A DNA stretch of 64,000 nucleotides, taken from NCBI RefSeq assembly GCF_007859955.1, contig NZ_SJPR01000001.1, forward strand, positions 1,121,590 to 1,185,589. Reading direction: 5' to 3'. The notes under the pieces were generated by a model. It did not search any database. It worked only from the letters and a program-made list of their open reading frames with translations, and was not told the DNA's origin. A program made the translations under genes and the position numbers. Source of the DNA: Botrimarina colliarenosi. GTDB taxonomy: Bacteria > Planctomycetota > Planctomycetia > Pirellulales > Lacipirellulaceae. Shown in pieces: positions 36,368 through 45,559 of the stretch. The number at the start of each line of letters is the position of its first letter. Positions within the stretch are counted from its first letter, which is position 1.

Positions 36368-38652
36368 TCCGATCCGATGCTTCGGAGTCGGTCGTCGATA
36401 CAACGAATTGCGACCGCGAACCGATCCACCTGCCCGGCGCGATCCAGCCGCACGGTTGCCTGTTGGCTTTTTCGCTCAAGGCGAGGACGCTGACGCACTG
36501 GTCGTCGCACGCCGATCAGTGGCTAGGGGTTGCGCCGCGAGGGGGCGAGTCGCTAGCCGAGTTTTTCACCCCCACGGCGGTGGCGCGACTCACCGCCCTG
36601 GCGGACGACCGGCCGGGCATTGTTCACCCCCTCGGTGGACCGATTCTTAGGACGGGCGCTCCCCGGCAAGCCGCCGACGCCGCCGCGCATGTCTGGAGCG
36701 ACGCCCTGATTGTCGAGCTCGAAGAGGGTCCCCCGGACGGCCGCGGGTTGGCGCCCGACAACCTCAGCCTGCCGCGCCGGCTCTCGCTGGCCAATCAACA
36801 CTTCCAGGCCAGCTCAACCCCAGACGGTCTCTACGACGCGATCGTGCGCGAAGTCCGTGAGATCAGCGGCTACGACCGCGTCATGCTGTACCGCTTCTTG
36901 AAGGGGGGACACGGCGCGGTTGTCGGTGAAGCGGTCGATCCGAGATTTGGCTCCTTCCTGGGTTTGCACTACCCGGCGACCGACATCCCGCAGCAGGCGC
37001 GACAACTTTATGTGCTCAATCCGATCCGCTCGATCGCCGATGTCAACGCCGAGCCGGTCGTCCTTCGCTCGGTGAACCCGCTCTCGTCACCCCCCTTGGA
37101 CCTGAGCTTCAGCGCCTTTCGCGCGGTCTCGCCGATCCATGTCGAGTATCTCCAGAACATGGGGGTTGCGGCGTCGATGTCGATCTCGCTGGTGATCGAC
37201 GGCGAGCTATGGGGCTTGATTGCGTGCCATCACTACTCGCCACGAGTGCTCACCTTTGACCGACGGGCGGCGTGCGAAATGCTCGGCACGTTGGCCGGGC
37301 CGTATCTGACCACCCGACTCGATAGCGAGGCGGGCAAGCTCCAGGCGACCCGTCGGTCGCTTCTCACCGAGGTGATGCACGACGTGGCGTCGCGCCCCGA
37401 TTTCCGCGACGGGCTGCGGGATCGCGCGCCCCAATTGCGGCGGGTGCTCGACGCCGACGGCGTTGTCTTCTGCCGACGGCATGATTCTTTGCCGTTCGGA
37501 CAGACGCCGTCCGAGACGGTTGTGCGCGCGATCGAGAAGCGGCTCGCCGATCATCCCGACGCCGTTTGGTCGACCGACGTGTTGGGGGAGGAGTTCCCGG
37601 ATTTGGCGGAAGACCTCAGCGGCGTCGCGGGGTGCCTGGCGGTCGCGACCGAGGCGTCGGACCTCAGCGCCGTGATCTTCTTTCGGGGCGAGTACGCCCG
37701 GGAGGTCCGCTGGGCCGGCGAACCGACCAAGGTCGAGACGCCGACGGCCGAGGGCGGCCGGCTCTCGCCCCGCCACTCCTTTGCCGAGTGGCGCGACACG
37801 GTTCGCGGGCAATCGATCGAGTGGTCGGCGAGCGACCTCGTCTTGGCTAGCGAGGTCCGGTTGGCGCTGATCGAGCTCCTCAGCCGCCGCGCCGCCAACA
37901 TCGCGCGTCTCAACGACGAACTTTCGCGCATCAACTCGGACCTCAGTTCGTTCGCCTACGCGGCGTCACACGACCTGCGAGAGCCGCTGCGGGGGCTCAA
38001 TCAGGCGATCTTTCTGTTACGCCGCGAGCTGCATCCCGCCCCGACGCCACAGCTCGAAGACCGTCTGGTCGCCATCGAACAGCTGGCCGGGCGGATGGAC
38101 GACCTCGTTGGCGGGCTGCTTCGACTGGCGCGGGCCGGGTCGAGCGACCTGCAGTACGACCATTTTCAGTTGGACGAAGTCGCTAGGGAGGCCGCGGAGA
38201 TGGTCTTGGGGCGACCAATCCGGTCGGATGTCGACCTGCAAATCCAGGAGGGGGTCCCCGTCTCCGGCGATTTTCTCTGCGTTCGGGAATTACTCACGAA
38301 TCTGATCGACAACGCGATCAAGTACAACCGAAGCGATCGAATAGCCGTTTCGATCGGCGTCGAGGAGGCGGCGAACCACTCCGCCGGCGCCGGTCGAGGT
38401 GCGATGGTCTTTGTGGTAGAGGACAACGGTATCGGAATTGCACCGGAACTTCAGAAGGACGTTTTCCAGATCTTCCGCCGGCTCCACCTGCCCGGAGAAT
38501 TCGGTGGAGGGACGGGCGCCGGCTTGGCGATTGCCAAGAAGGTGGTCGAACGTCATGGTGGACGGATCTGGATCGAATCTGGCTCCGATGGTGGCTCCAA
38601 GCTGCTCTTTACTCTGAGTCCGAATCCGACCGAAGACGAGGAGATTGAATGA
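36364..38652 (+). CDS. bphP: Bacteriophytochrome sensor histidine kinase
   Basis: Red/far-red light-sensing kinase, 762 residues, cytoplasmic. The N-terminal PAS domain starts with CDREPIHLPGAIQPHG, in which Cys16 is positioned to bind biliverdin. The GAF domain has YPATDIPQQARQLYVLNPIR (PRxSDIP-like, ~204-223) and VEYLQNMGVAASMSISLVID, GLIACHHYSPR. A PHY domain follows, then HisKA with YAASHDLREPLRG (phosphoacceptor His ~536) and an HATPase domain with LIDNAIKYN, VEDNGIGI and GAGLAIAKKVVERHGG. It is overlapped at both ends by ATGA junctions with the heme oxygenase and the response regulator, forming a compact light-signalling operon. The protein appears complete. Confidence 0.95.
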   Translation: MIRSDASESVVDTTNCDREPIHLPGAIQPHGCLLAFSLKARTLTHWSSHADQWLGVAPRGGESLAEFFTPTAVARLTALADDRPGIVHPLGGPILRTGAPRQAADAAAHVWSDALIVELEEGPPDGRGLAPDNLSLPRRLSLANQHFQASSTPDGLYDAIVREVREISGYDRVMLYRFLKGGHGAVVGEAVDPRFGSFLGLHYPATDIPQQARQLYVLNPIRSIADVNAEPVVLRSVNPLSSPPLDLSFSAFRAVSPIHVEYLQNMGVAASMSISLVIDGELWGLIACHHYSPRVLTFDRRAACEMLGTLAGPYLTTRLDSEAGKLQATRRSLLTEVMHDVASRPDFRDGLRDRAPQLRRVLDADGVVFCRRHDSLPFGQTPSETVVRAIEKRLADHPDAVWSTDVLGEEFPDLAEDLSGVAGCLAVATEASDLSAVIFFRGEYAREVRWAGEPTKVETPTAEGGRLSPRHSFAEWRDTVRGQSIEWSASDLVLASEVRLALIELLSRRAANIARLNDELSRINSDLSSFAYAASHDLREPLRGLNQAIFLLRRELHPAPTPQLEDRLVAIEQLAGRMDDLVGGLLRLARAGSSDLQYDHFQLDEVAREAAEMVLGRPIRSDVDLQIQEGVPVSGDFLCVRELLTNLIDNAIKYNRSDRIAVSIGVEEAANHSAGAGRGAMVFVVEDNGIGIAPELQKDVFQIFRRLHLPGEFGGGTGAGLAIAKKVVERHGGRIWIESGSDGGSKLLFTLSPNPTEDEEIE

Positions 38653-39047
38653 ACAACTCTCCCCCAACGGTCTTCGTTCTTGAAGACTCCGACCTCGACT
38701 TCGAGTTGCAGACGCTCGCCATTCGCGAGCTTGTTCCCGAAGCGCGAATCGTCCGCGCCAGCGACTGCTGCAACGCGCCGAAGTCGTTCGAAGAGATCCA
38801 GCCGAGCCTGATTGTCATCGACGTCGATCTACCGTCGTGCAATGGGTTGGCGTTCCTTGAAAAGATGCGGAAGAGCCAGAGCGTGTCGGCGCCGGTGGTT
38901 GTTTTCTCGACCTCGACCGACGCGTCCAACGAATCCCGCGCGCTCTCTGCGGGGGCGGACCAGTATTGCGTGAAGCCCGTAGCGGCGGCGGCCTACCTGC
39001 AAGCGGTGCGGTCGTTTGCGTCGCCCTACTTGGCAGTCGGCGGCTGA
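38649..39047 (+). CDS. Single-domain response regulator (Rcp1-like)
   Basis: A 132-residue receiver domain with no output domain. Acidic pocket FVLEDSDLD, phosphoacceptor Asp58 in IVIDVDLPSCNG, switch Ser/Thr in VVVFSTSTD, and Lys in QYCVKPV. It resembles the Rcp1 type that pairs with phytochrome kinases. ATG 38649 overlaps the phytochrome stop (ATGA), which strongly suggests it is the cognate phosphate acceptor. How the signal goes onward is unknown; the hybrid kinase 24 nt downstream is a candidate. Confidence 0.92.
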   Translation: MNNSPPTVFVLEDSDLDFELQTLAIRELVPEARIVRASDCCNAPKSFEEIQPSLIVIDVDLPSCNGLAFLEKMRKSQSVSAPVVVFSTSTDASNESRALSAGADQYCVKPVAAAAYLQAVRSFASPYLAVGG

Positions 39048-39071
39048 CCCGATTTCTGGCCCGAGTTCTGG

Positions 39072-40667
39072 ATGAAGATCCGACAAGTCTTAATCGTCGA
39101 TGACAACCCCAACGATCGAACCGCGGCAATCAACGCCCTCCGGGCCGATCGTCAGGTCCGCTACGCCTTCCATGAGGTCGCAACGGGTGTCGAAGCGTTG
39201 GCCATGTTGGAAGTCGCGAGCGAGAGTATCGATCTCGTCATCCTCGACTACCGCCTGAAGGATATGCACGCCGACGCGATCGTGTCGGAGATCACCCGGG
39301 ACAACGAGATCCCAAAGATACCGATCATCCTCTTGACCGGGAGCGTGGGGACCGAAGCCCGCTCAAGTTTGATCCGCTCGGGCGTACAAGACTACTTCTC
39401 AAAATCGGCCGTCACCGCCGAACTGCTTCCCCGGATCGCCGACAACGCCATCGCGCGGCACCGGCTGATGCGGCAGCTTTACGAAAGCGAGCAAGCCGCC
39501 GCGGCGGCGCGAGAAGAGGCGGAACGCGCCAGCCGCGTGAAGTCACAGTTCCTGACCTCGATCAGCCACGAGCTACGGACCCCGCTGACCGCCATCCTCG
39601 GCTTCACCGAACTGGTCCGGCGGAACCCCCAAGGGCCCGACGCCGACCGTATGCTCGAGATGATGGGCAAGAGCGGCGTCCACCTGTCAGAGATCCTCGA
39701 CGACCTGATCGATATCGCGAAGATCGAAGCCGAGACGCTCCAGATCGCGCCGGTCGTCTGCGACTTCCCGTCGATCATCAAATCGACGTGCGATCTGTTG
39801 GCGCTGCGCGCCAGCGACAAGGGGCTGCGGCTCTCTTACACGATCGACCCCGATGCGCCGACGACCGTGCGGATGGACCCGGTCCGTTTCCGTCAGGTCC
39901 TGATCAATCTGCTTAATAACGCGATCAAGTTCACCGACCGCGGCGAGATCGTCTGCGAAGCGTCGTGCGAAGAGGACGACGGATTGGTCGTCCGCGTCAC
40001 CGACACGGGGACGGGCATCGCGCCCGAGACCGCGGCCCGTATCTTTACGCCGTTCGTTCAGGGATCGTCCTCGGCCGAGAATCTCCGCACCGGGGTGGGG
40101 CTTGGACTCGCGATCAGCAAACGCCTTGCCCAGATGATGGGAGGCGACCTAGAGATCGAACAGACGTCGACAAACGGCACGACGTTCGTGTTCACCGTCA
40201 AGGCTCCGTGCTCCGATAACGGGCCATCAACCGACGAGTCGGCGTCGCATTTGGCCAACTCGACGTGCGACTCCAACGAGGAGGTTTCGTGGCTCGATAA
40301 GCGAATCCTGCTCGCCGAAGACACCCCCGCCAACCAGTTCCTCATTTGCAAGCTGCTCGAGCCGAGCGGCGTTGCGATCGATCTGGCCGAGAATGGGGAA
40401 GTGGCTGTTCAGAAGGTGGTCGCCCAATTCGCGCGGGGAGAACCGTACGACCTCATCTTGATGGATATGCAGATGCCCGTGCTCACCGGCTACGAGGCGG
40501 TGACGCAGCTGGCGAGGCTGGGGCATCGCACGCCGATAATCGCCGTCACCGCGGCCGCCTTGAACGACGAAAAACAGCGCTGCTTGCAAGCCGGTTGTTG
40601 CGATGTCGTCACCAAGCCGATTGATTTCGAAAAGCTGATCAACGTGGCGCGACGCCACCTGAGCTAG
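39072..40667 (+). CDS. Hybrid histidine kinase (REC-HisKA-HATPase-REC)
   Basis: A 531-residue soluble kinase without transmembrane segments. The order is a receiver domain (Asp59 in VILDYRLKD), a short coiled coil, HisKA with SISHELRTPLTAILGF (His ~166), HATPase (LINLLNNAIKFTDRG, VTDTGTGIAPE, GVGLGLAISKRLAQMMGG) and a C-terminal receiver (Asp ~465 in LILMDMQMPVLTGYEA). The N-terminal receiver implies that it takes input from another phosphorelay protein, plausibly the phytochrome just upstream. No HPt or DNA-binding output domain is present. It converges on corA with an 8-nt gap and no obvious terminator. Confidence 0.93.
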   Translation: MKIRQVLIVDDNPNDRTAAINALRADRQVRYAFHEVATGVEALAMLEVASESIDLVILDYRLKDMHADAIVSEITRDNEIPKIPIILLTGSVGTEARSSLIRSGVQDYFSKSAVTAELLPRIADNAIARHRLMRQLYESEQAAAAAREEAERASRVKSQFLTSISHELRTPLTAILGFTELVRRNPQGPDADRMLEMMGKSGVHLSEILDDLIDIAKIEAETLQIAPVVCDFPSIIKSTCDLLALRASDKGLRLSYTIDPDAPTTVRMDPVRFRQVLINLLNNAIKFTDRGEIVCEASCEEDDGLVVRVTDTGTGIAPETAARIFTPFVQGSSSAENLRTGVGLGLAISKRLAQMMGGDLEIEQTSTNGTTFVFTVKAPCSDNGPSTDESASHLANSTCDSNEEVSWLDKRILLAEDTPANQFLICKLLEPSGVAIDLAENGEVAVQKVVAQFARGEPYDLILMDMQMPVLTGYEAVTQLARLGHRTPIIAVTAAALNDEKQRCLQAGCCDVVTKPIDFEKLINVARRHLS

Positions 40668-40674
40668 TGGGCGG

Positions 40675-41727
40675 TCATCGACCGAGCCACCCCTTCCGCC
40701 AGAAGAAGATGAGCATCCCGCCGGCGGTGCCGAGCATCGTCAGCCAGACCGCCGGGTAGGCCCAGCGCATGTGCAGCTCGGGCATGTGCTCGAAGTTCAT
40801 CCCGTAGATGCCCGCCAGGAAGGTGAGCGGGATGAAGATGCTGGCCATGATCGTGAGGACCTTCATGACCTCGTTCGTCCGATTGGCGATCGACGACAGG
40901 TAGGTGCTCATGAGACCGGTCACCATCTCGCGATACATCTCGGCGACTTCCGAGGTCTGCACGCAGTGGTCATGGGTGTCACGGAGATAGATGCGGACCT
41001 CGTCAGAGATCGCGTCGAAATCGCCGCGGACCAGGGCGTTGATCGCTTCGCGCTGAGGCCAGACGCCTCGCCGCAAGTTCACCAGACGGTTCTTGATCTG
41101 ATTCAACTGGCGTAAAAGCTCTGGGGTGGGATTCATTACGACGTCTTCTTCGAGGTCCTCAAGCCGGTCGCCGATCGCCTCGAGGATCGGGTAGTAGCCG
41201 TCGATGATCGTGTCGGCGATGGCGTACGCCAGGTAGTCGGGGCCGTGCGTGCGGATCACCCCCTTGCCGGAGCGGATCCGCCGCCGGACCGGGTCGAGCA
41301 CGTCGCCGTAGCGCTCTTGGAACGTGAGCACGTAGGTCTTTCCGAGGACCATGCTGACCTGTTCCATGTCGAGCTCATCGTCGTCGGTGCGACGCACCAT
41401 CCTTACGAGGAACAAGAGCTGGTCCGTGTAGGACTCGGTCTTCGGCCGCTGCGGCACGTTGACGACGTCCTCGAGCAGCAGCGGGTGCATCTGGAAGATC
41501 TCGCCGATCCGCTTCATGATCGACCGGTCGCCGAACCCCTGGACGTCGATCCAGGTGACGGCGCCCTCGTCGAAGGCCTGGCTCATCCGCTCGACGTCGG
41601 TGATGTCTTCTTCGGTCACGCCGTCGGGCGAGTAGCGGATCGCGTGGATCCGCGGCTCGGGCGACTGCTTAGGGATGACGAGCGTGCCGGGTCGCGAGCC
41701 GACCTTGGGGTGGCGTTTCTTGAACAC
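40675..41727 (-). CDS. corA: CorA-type magnesium/cobalt channel
   Basis: Pentameric inner-membrane divalent cation channel. The 350-residue protein has a large cytoplasmic domain (ITDVERMSQAFDEGAVTWIDV; LLEDVVNVPQRPKTE) and two C-terminal membrane helices. The first ends with the selectivity signature YGMN (in GIYGMNFEHMPELHMRW), and the second is YPAVWLTMLGTAGGMLIFFW, followed by a basic tail. Length and motif order are normal. Start ATG 41727. No Mg-sensing leader is apparent in the short upstream region. Confidence 0.95.
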   Translation of the reverse strand: MFKKRHPKVGSRPGTLVIPKQSPEPRIHAIRYSPDGVTEEDITDVERMSQAFDEGAVTWIDVQGFGDRSIMKRIGEIFQMHPLLLEDVVNVPQRPKTESYTDQLLFLVRMVRRTDDDELDMEQVSMVLGKTYVLTFQERYGDVLDPVRRRIRSGKGVIRTHGPDYLAYAIADTIIDGYYPILEAIGDRLEDLEEDVVMNPTPELLRQLNQIKNRLVNLRRGVWPQREAINALVRGDFDAISDEVRIYLRDTHDHCVQTSEVAEMYREMVTGLMSTYLSSIANRTNEVMKVLTIMASIFIPLTFLAGIYGMNFEHMPELHMRWAYPAVWLTMLGTAGGMLIFFWRKGWLGR

Positions 41728-41780
41728 GAACGGCTCCGGGTGGGATCGCAGTGGTTGCAGGTGGCAATTGGTGGAGTGCC

Positions 41781-41806
41781 GCCTGAGGCTAGCGCCTTCG
41801 GCTCAA
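41781..41806. repeat. Single arm of the GCTAGCC palindrome family
   Basis: GCCTGAGGCTAGCGCCTTCG then GCTCAA, between corA and the receptor-channel pair. Confidence 0.7.
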
Positions 41807-41818
41807 GCGTAGCCGGGC

Positions 41819-42976
41819 CTACTCCAGCGTCGGCTCGCCAAGCAGGCGGGCGAGCGAGTCGCTCCAGTCGGCGTCGGAGGTGGTCCGCAGCAAGGCCTGG
41901 TTGACCGTCTCCCGGAGCGGGCTGTTCGGAGGGAGGGCGAACGCGTAGTCCTGCCGCTCGAACTCCGCGGGGAGCACGACCACTTCTTCTTCGAAGCGGT
42001 TGTGGACCTCGTAACGCAAGACCGGCGCGTCATAGACGACCGCGTCAACGCGGCCCTCGATGAGGTCCTCTAGGGCGGCGTCGATATCGGGCTCGCCGCG
42101 CGCGTAGATCCGCCGCGCTCGCAGGTAGGCGGCCGAGGTCGAACCCTCGACCGTAGCCACGCGCGCTCGCGGGAGGTCGGCGGGCCCGTTGATCCGTGAG
42201 CGGAGCTGGGTCAGCGTGAGGGCCGACGTGATTGCTGCCGTAAAGCTCGCGATGATGAAGAGGCCCGAGAACATCCAGAGCAGCCCGATAAAACGCCCCG
42301 CGGGGCTCTTGGGGACCTTGTCGCCGTAGCCCACGGTGGTGAGCGTCACCGCCGACCACCACAACCCCGAGGCGACGCCGCGGAAGAAGCCGCCGCCGAA
42401 CTGCTCGCGATTGACGTGACGCTCGAAGTAATAGATGGCGACACCGGTCGCGAGCATCGTCGAAAGCAACGCCGCGACGACCCCCAAGAAGGTTGGCGAC
42501 AGGATCGACCGCACCAGACCGAAGAGCCCGGTGACCCGGTCGCCGGCGCCAGCGGCAATCCCGAGTCCCGAGCTGTGGAAAGCGTGTGAGAAATCGAGGC
42601 GTTTCTCGCGTTCGAAGTTGACCGTGATCGCCGCGGCCGCCATGTCGACCTCGCCGTTCTCGACCGCCGCCAGCATCGGTTCGATGCCCATGTCGCGGTA
42701 CTCAATCGTGTAGACGTCGCCGGTGGTCTTTTCGAGTTCACGCCGGAACGCCTCGGTGAGCTCGATGCTGATGCCGCGCCAGACGCCTTGCTCGTCACGC
42801 ATGGCGAAGGGGGGGACCTCGCGGGTAGCGACTAGGAGCACGCCATCGGTCAGTGTCGTCGGTTGGGCGATCGACGTGGTCGGCGCGACGGCGAGCAGCG
42901 CCAACGCCGCCGAGGCTAGGCTTCTCCGCCAATACCAGCAGAGTTCTCGGCGTTGTTGGGATATCGAGTGGAGCAT
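41819..42976 (-). CDS. Glutamate-receptor-like potassium channel (GluR0 type)
   Basis: A 385-residue predicted ligand-gated channel. A signal peptide ends near AQ (residue ~36). The periplasmic solute-binding fold (SBP_bac_3, VATREVPPFAMRDEQGVWRG ... GEVDMAAAAITVNFEREKRL) is interrupted by a pore module of two membrane helices and a P-loop, then resumes (VATVEGSTSAAYL ... FALPPNSPLRETVNQALL). This is the GluR0 topology. The pore helix GLWWSAVTLT leads into the canonical K+ filter TVGYGD (residues 214-219; bases 42320-42337). I used ATG 42976; a GTG at 43036 would add 20 residues before the signal peptide. It is the second gene of a pair with a homologous receptor 49 nt upstream. Confidence 0.9.
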   Translation of the reverse strand: MLHSISQQRRELCWYWRRSLASAALALLAVAPTTSIAQPTTLTDGVLLVATREVPPFAMRDEQGVWRGISIELTEAFRRELEKTTGDVYTIEYRDMGIEPMLAAVENGEVDMAAAAITVNFEREKRLDFSHAFHSSGLGIAAGAGDRVTGLFGLVRSILSPTFLGVVAALLSTMLATGVAIYYFERHVNREQFGGGFFRGVASGLWWSAVTLTTVGYGDKVPKSPAGRFIGLLWMFSGLFIIASFTAAITSALTLTQLRSRINGPADLPRARVATVEGSTSAAYLRARRIYARGEPDIDAALEDLIEGRVDAVVYDAPVLRYEVHNRFEEEVVVLPAEFERQDYAFALPPNSPLRETVNQALLRTTSDADWSDSLARLLGEPTLE

Positions 42977-43025
42977 GGGGCGGGGGCGAATGTTCAAAGC
43001 GATTGGGTCCCTTCGAGGTGGCGGT

Positions 43026-44123
43026 TCATTGTTCACCGAGGTACCGATAGATCATCTCTTCCCACGCGTCGCTCGCGCGGAAGCGGAGGACGGCGGTGTT
43101 GATCGGCTTGCGGAGCGGGCTCTCTGGCGGCAGGGCGATGGCGTACTCTTGCGTGTTGAACGACACGGGCAGCACCTGGATGGTGGAAGCGAAGCGGTCG
43201 TTCGCGAGGTGCGCCAGCAGCGGCTTGTCGTAGACGGCCGCGTCGGCCTCGCCCCGCTCAACCGCCTCGAGCGCCGCCTCGACCGAGTCACGCGTCCGGA
43301 AGGCGATGCGCCGGCTCCGCAGGTAGTTGGCGGCGGTGCTCTTGGCGACCGTCACGACGCGTTTCGAACGCAGGTCGCTCGGGTCGTCGATACCGACGCC
43401 CAGCTGCTGGACCGTCAGCACGGAAGTAATGACGCCGGTCAGCAGTGAGAGCAGCAACAGGCTAGCGATCATCGCCGCCCCGGCGACCAGCCGGCCGGCG
43501 CCGCTGACTGGGAAGATCCCCTTGTGTCCCAGCAGCAAGATCATGGACCACCAGAGGCCCGCTTCGATCCCCTTCCGGCGCTTGCCGCCGAAGGTCGTTT
43601 GGTTGACGTTGCGTTCGAACCACCAGAGCATCACCCCGCAGACGGCGACGATCCCCAGCATCAATCCGACCAGCGAGAGCAAGCGGGGCGTCACGACGCG
43701 CCGCAACAGTTGAAAGACGCCCGCGTGGTTGCCAGTCGCCACGGCGATCCCGAGCCCCGTTGTGAAGTGTGGGTGGCAGAACTCGAGGCGCTGCTGCCGA
43801 TCGGCGGTCACGCTGATCGCGGCGACCGCGGCGTCGATCCGGCCGGCTTGGAGGTTGGCCAGCAGGTCTTCGAGCGACTCCTCGCGGAATTCGTAGCGGA
43901 GGCCCAATTCCGCGGCGACGTGCTTCCAGAGCTCGATGCTGATGCCGGTCCAGCGTCCGCCGGCGTCTTTGTAGGAGAAGGGCGGGCTCAGTTTCGTCGC
44001 GACAACGAGGGGTTCCTGGGTCGAGACGGTTGGCCCCTCGGTCGAATCGTCGGCTGCAACCGCCATCAGCGGAACGCCCAGTAGGCTCGCCGCGACGAGA
44101 AGCAGCGTCACTAGAGGCCGCAT
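43026..44123 (-). CDS. Glutamate-receptor-like channel with a non-potassium pore sequence
   Basis: Paralogue of the neighbouring receptor, 365 residues, with a signal peptide (LVTLLLVAASLLGVPLMAVA) and the same interrupted solute-binding fold (LVVATKLSPPFSYKDAGGRW; GRIDAAVAAISVTADRQQRL; ALPPESPLRKPINTAVLRF). The two membrane helices and P-loop are present, and GLWWS aligns with the partner, but the filter TVGYGD is replaced by a segment reading LLGHKGIFPVSGAGR, two residues shorter (about 43495-43539). ATG 44123 follows AAGGGACAG, a fair ribosome-binding site; the longer open frame upstream is low-complexity. It could conduct another ion, be a subunit of a mixed channel with its neighbour, or be a non-conducting receptor. 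Confidence 0.85.
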   Translation of the reverse strand: MRPLVTLLLVAASLLGVPLMAVAADDSTEGPTVSTQEPLVVATKLSPPFSYKDAGGRWTGISIELWKHVAAELGLRYEFREESLEDLLANLQAGRIDAAVAAISVTADRQQRLEFCHPHFTTGLGIAVATGNHAGVFQLLRRVVTPRLLSLVGLMLGIVAVCGVMLWWFERNVNQTTFGGKRRKGIEAGLWWSMILLLGHKGIFPVSGAGRLVAGAAMIASLLLLSLLTGVITSVLTVQQLGVGIDDPSDLRSKRVVTVAKSTAANYLRSRRIAFRTRDSVEAALEAVERGEADAAVYDKPLLAHLANDRFASTIQVLPVSFNTQEYAIALPPESPLRKPINTAVLRFRASDAWEEMIYRYLGEQ

Positions 44124-44360
44124 CGGCTGTCCCTTGGGTGGTCGGGTCGGGCGTGCTCGCGTTACGCTCGGGTCGCCGCAACGCCCCTGCCGCAACGCCC
44201 TGCCGCCAGGACCCAGCCTACCCGATTCGCCCCGCGACCCGAACGCCGTTGCGTCTCGGCGTCCGTTGGGCCGCTTGTGGGCCATCGGGCGGCTTGTTGG
44301 TATGCTAGGCGGGCGTCGTTTGGCGTCCCTCGCATCGCTACTCACACCGCCCCGTCTGCC

Positions 44361-45359
44361 GTGGCACGAATCCGCCTCCCGTTCCCGATGCCGTCGCGAC
44401 AGCCACCGCAAAGCCGTGGCTCCTCCAGCGGGCGCATCCCCGGTGGTTACGGGCAACGGCAGCGACCGCCCTTCGGCGTTGGCAATTCGCGGCAGAGTTC
44501 GGGCGGCGGCGGACTGCTCAGCGGCGGCATGAAGATGCGGCTGTTGATCGCCCTGGGGTTCATCGCCTTCGCGCTGATCAGCTACTACGGCAAACCGGGC
44601 GACGTCAATCAGATCACCGGCGAGCGCGAGCGGGTCGCCTTGCCGGAGGAAACGCAGGAGATGGCCCTCGGCCAGCAGGCCGCGCCCGAGATGGTCGCCC
44701 AGCACGGCGGCGCGTCGCGGAGCCGCGACGGTCAGGCGCTGGTCGACAAAGTCGGCGTCGAGTTGCTCGCCGGCCTCGATGTCTGGATGGCCGAGCGAGA
44801 GCAACAGATCGGCGTCGAGTTGCACAACCCGTATCAATTCAAGTTCACGTTGCTCGCCGACGACCAGACGGTCAACGCCTTTGCGCTACCGGGCGGTCAG
44901 GTGTTTATCACCCAGGCGCTCTTCGCGCGGCTGGAGACCGTCGGCCAACTCGCCGGCGTGTTGGGGCACGAGGTCGGCCACGTCGTCGAACGACACGGCA
45001 ACGAGCGGATGGCCAAGCAGGCGATGTTCAGCACGATCGCGATGGGCGCCGGCACCGCCGCGGGCGGCGACGCACGGAGCGTGCAGATGGCCCAAGCCGT
45101 CGCCAACGTGATCCAGATGAAGTACGGCCGCGACGACGAGCTGCAGAGCGACCGCTGGGGCGTGATCCTCACCGAGAAGGCGGGCTACGACCCGCGGGCG
45201 ATGATCGGCGTCATGAAAGTGCTCGACGAGGCGTCGCCCGACGGCGGCCCGCCGGAGATGATGAGCACCCACCCCAAGCCCGCCAACCGCGTCGCCTACA
45301 TCAAGCAAGTGATCCACGACGTGTTCCCCGAGGGGGTCCGCCCGGGGCTCACGCCGTAG
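44361..45359 (+). CDS. M48 family membrane-anchored zinc metallopeptidase
   Basis: A zinc-dependent peptidase of about 332 residues. A Gly/Ser/Arg-rich N-terminus is followed by one membrane anchor (MRLLIALGFIAFALISYYG) and then a periplasmic M48 domain. The domain has VNAFALPGGQVFITQALF, the HExxH zinc motif in GVLGHEVGHVVERHG (His at bases 44968-44982) and the third-ligand region DELQSDRWGVIL, then MMSTHPKPANRV. This resembles the BepA/LoiP-like group that degrades or maintains envelope proteins. The start is uncertain: GTG 44361, ATG 44388 or ATG 44529 are all in frame, and none has a strong ribosome-binding site. The gene is divergent from the receptor-channel pair. Confidence 0.88.
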   Translation: MARIRLPFPMPSRQPPQSRGSSSGRIPGGYGQRQRPPFGVGNSRQSSGGGGLLSGGMKMRLLIALGFIAFALISYYGKPGDVNQITGERERVALPEETQEMALGQQAAPEMVAQHGGASRSRDGQALVDKVGVELLAGLDVWMAEREQQIGVELHNPYQFKFTLLADDQTVNAFALPGGQVFITQALFARLETVGQLAGVLGHEVGHVVERHGNERMAKQAMFSTIAMGAGTAAGGDARSVQMAQAVANVIQMKYGRDDELQSDRWGVILTEKAGYDPRAMIGVMKVLDEASPDGGPPEMMSTHPKPANRVAYIKQVIHDVFPEGVRPGLTP

Positions 45360-45467
45360 GGAGCACGCCGGTGGTGGGCGCCTCCCACTGAAAGCCCCTC
45401 AACACGCTGCTCTCAACGTGGAAGACGGTTTCCAACCAGAAGCAGCGTGCCGTTCACCCGGCTCCGC

Positions 45468-45533
45468 GCCCGAGGCTAGCGCCGACGGCTCAAGTTGCGC
45501 CCGCTTTTTGAGCCGTCGGCGCTAGCCTCGGGC
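45468..45533. repeat. Perfect 26-bp palindrome of the GCTAGCC family
   Basis: Arms 45468-45493 (GCCCGAGGCTAGCGCCGACG...) and 45508-45533 are exact reverse complements with a 14-nt loop (ending in TTTT). It lies between the convergent M48 and hypothetical genes and could terminate both. Confidence 0.88.
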
Positions 45534-45559
45534 AGCGCTAGTTTGGATAGCAATCCTTA

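Noticed and set aside
44124..44837. Long N-terminal extension of the second receptor-channel frame
   Set aside because: It is low-complexity, overlaps the divergent M48 gene, and precedes a clean signal peptide starting at ATG 44123.
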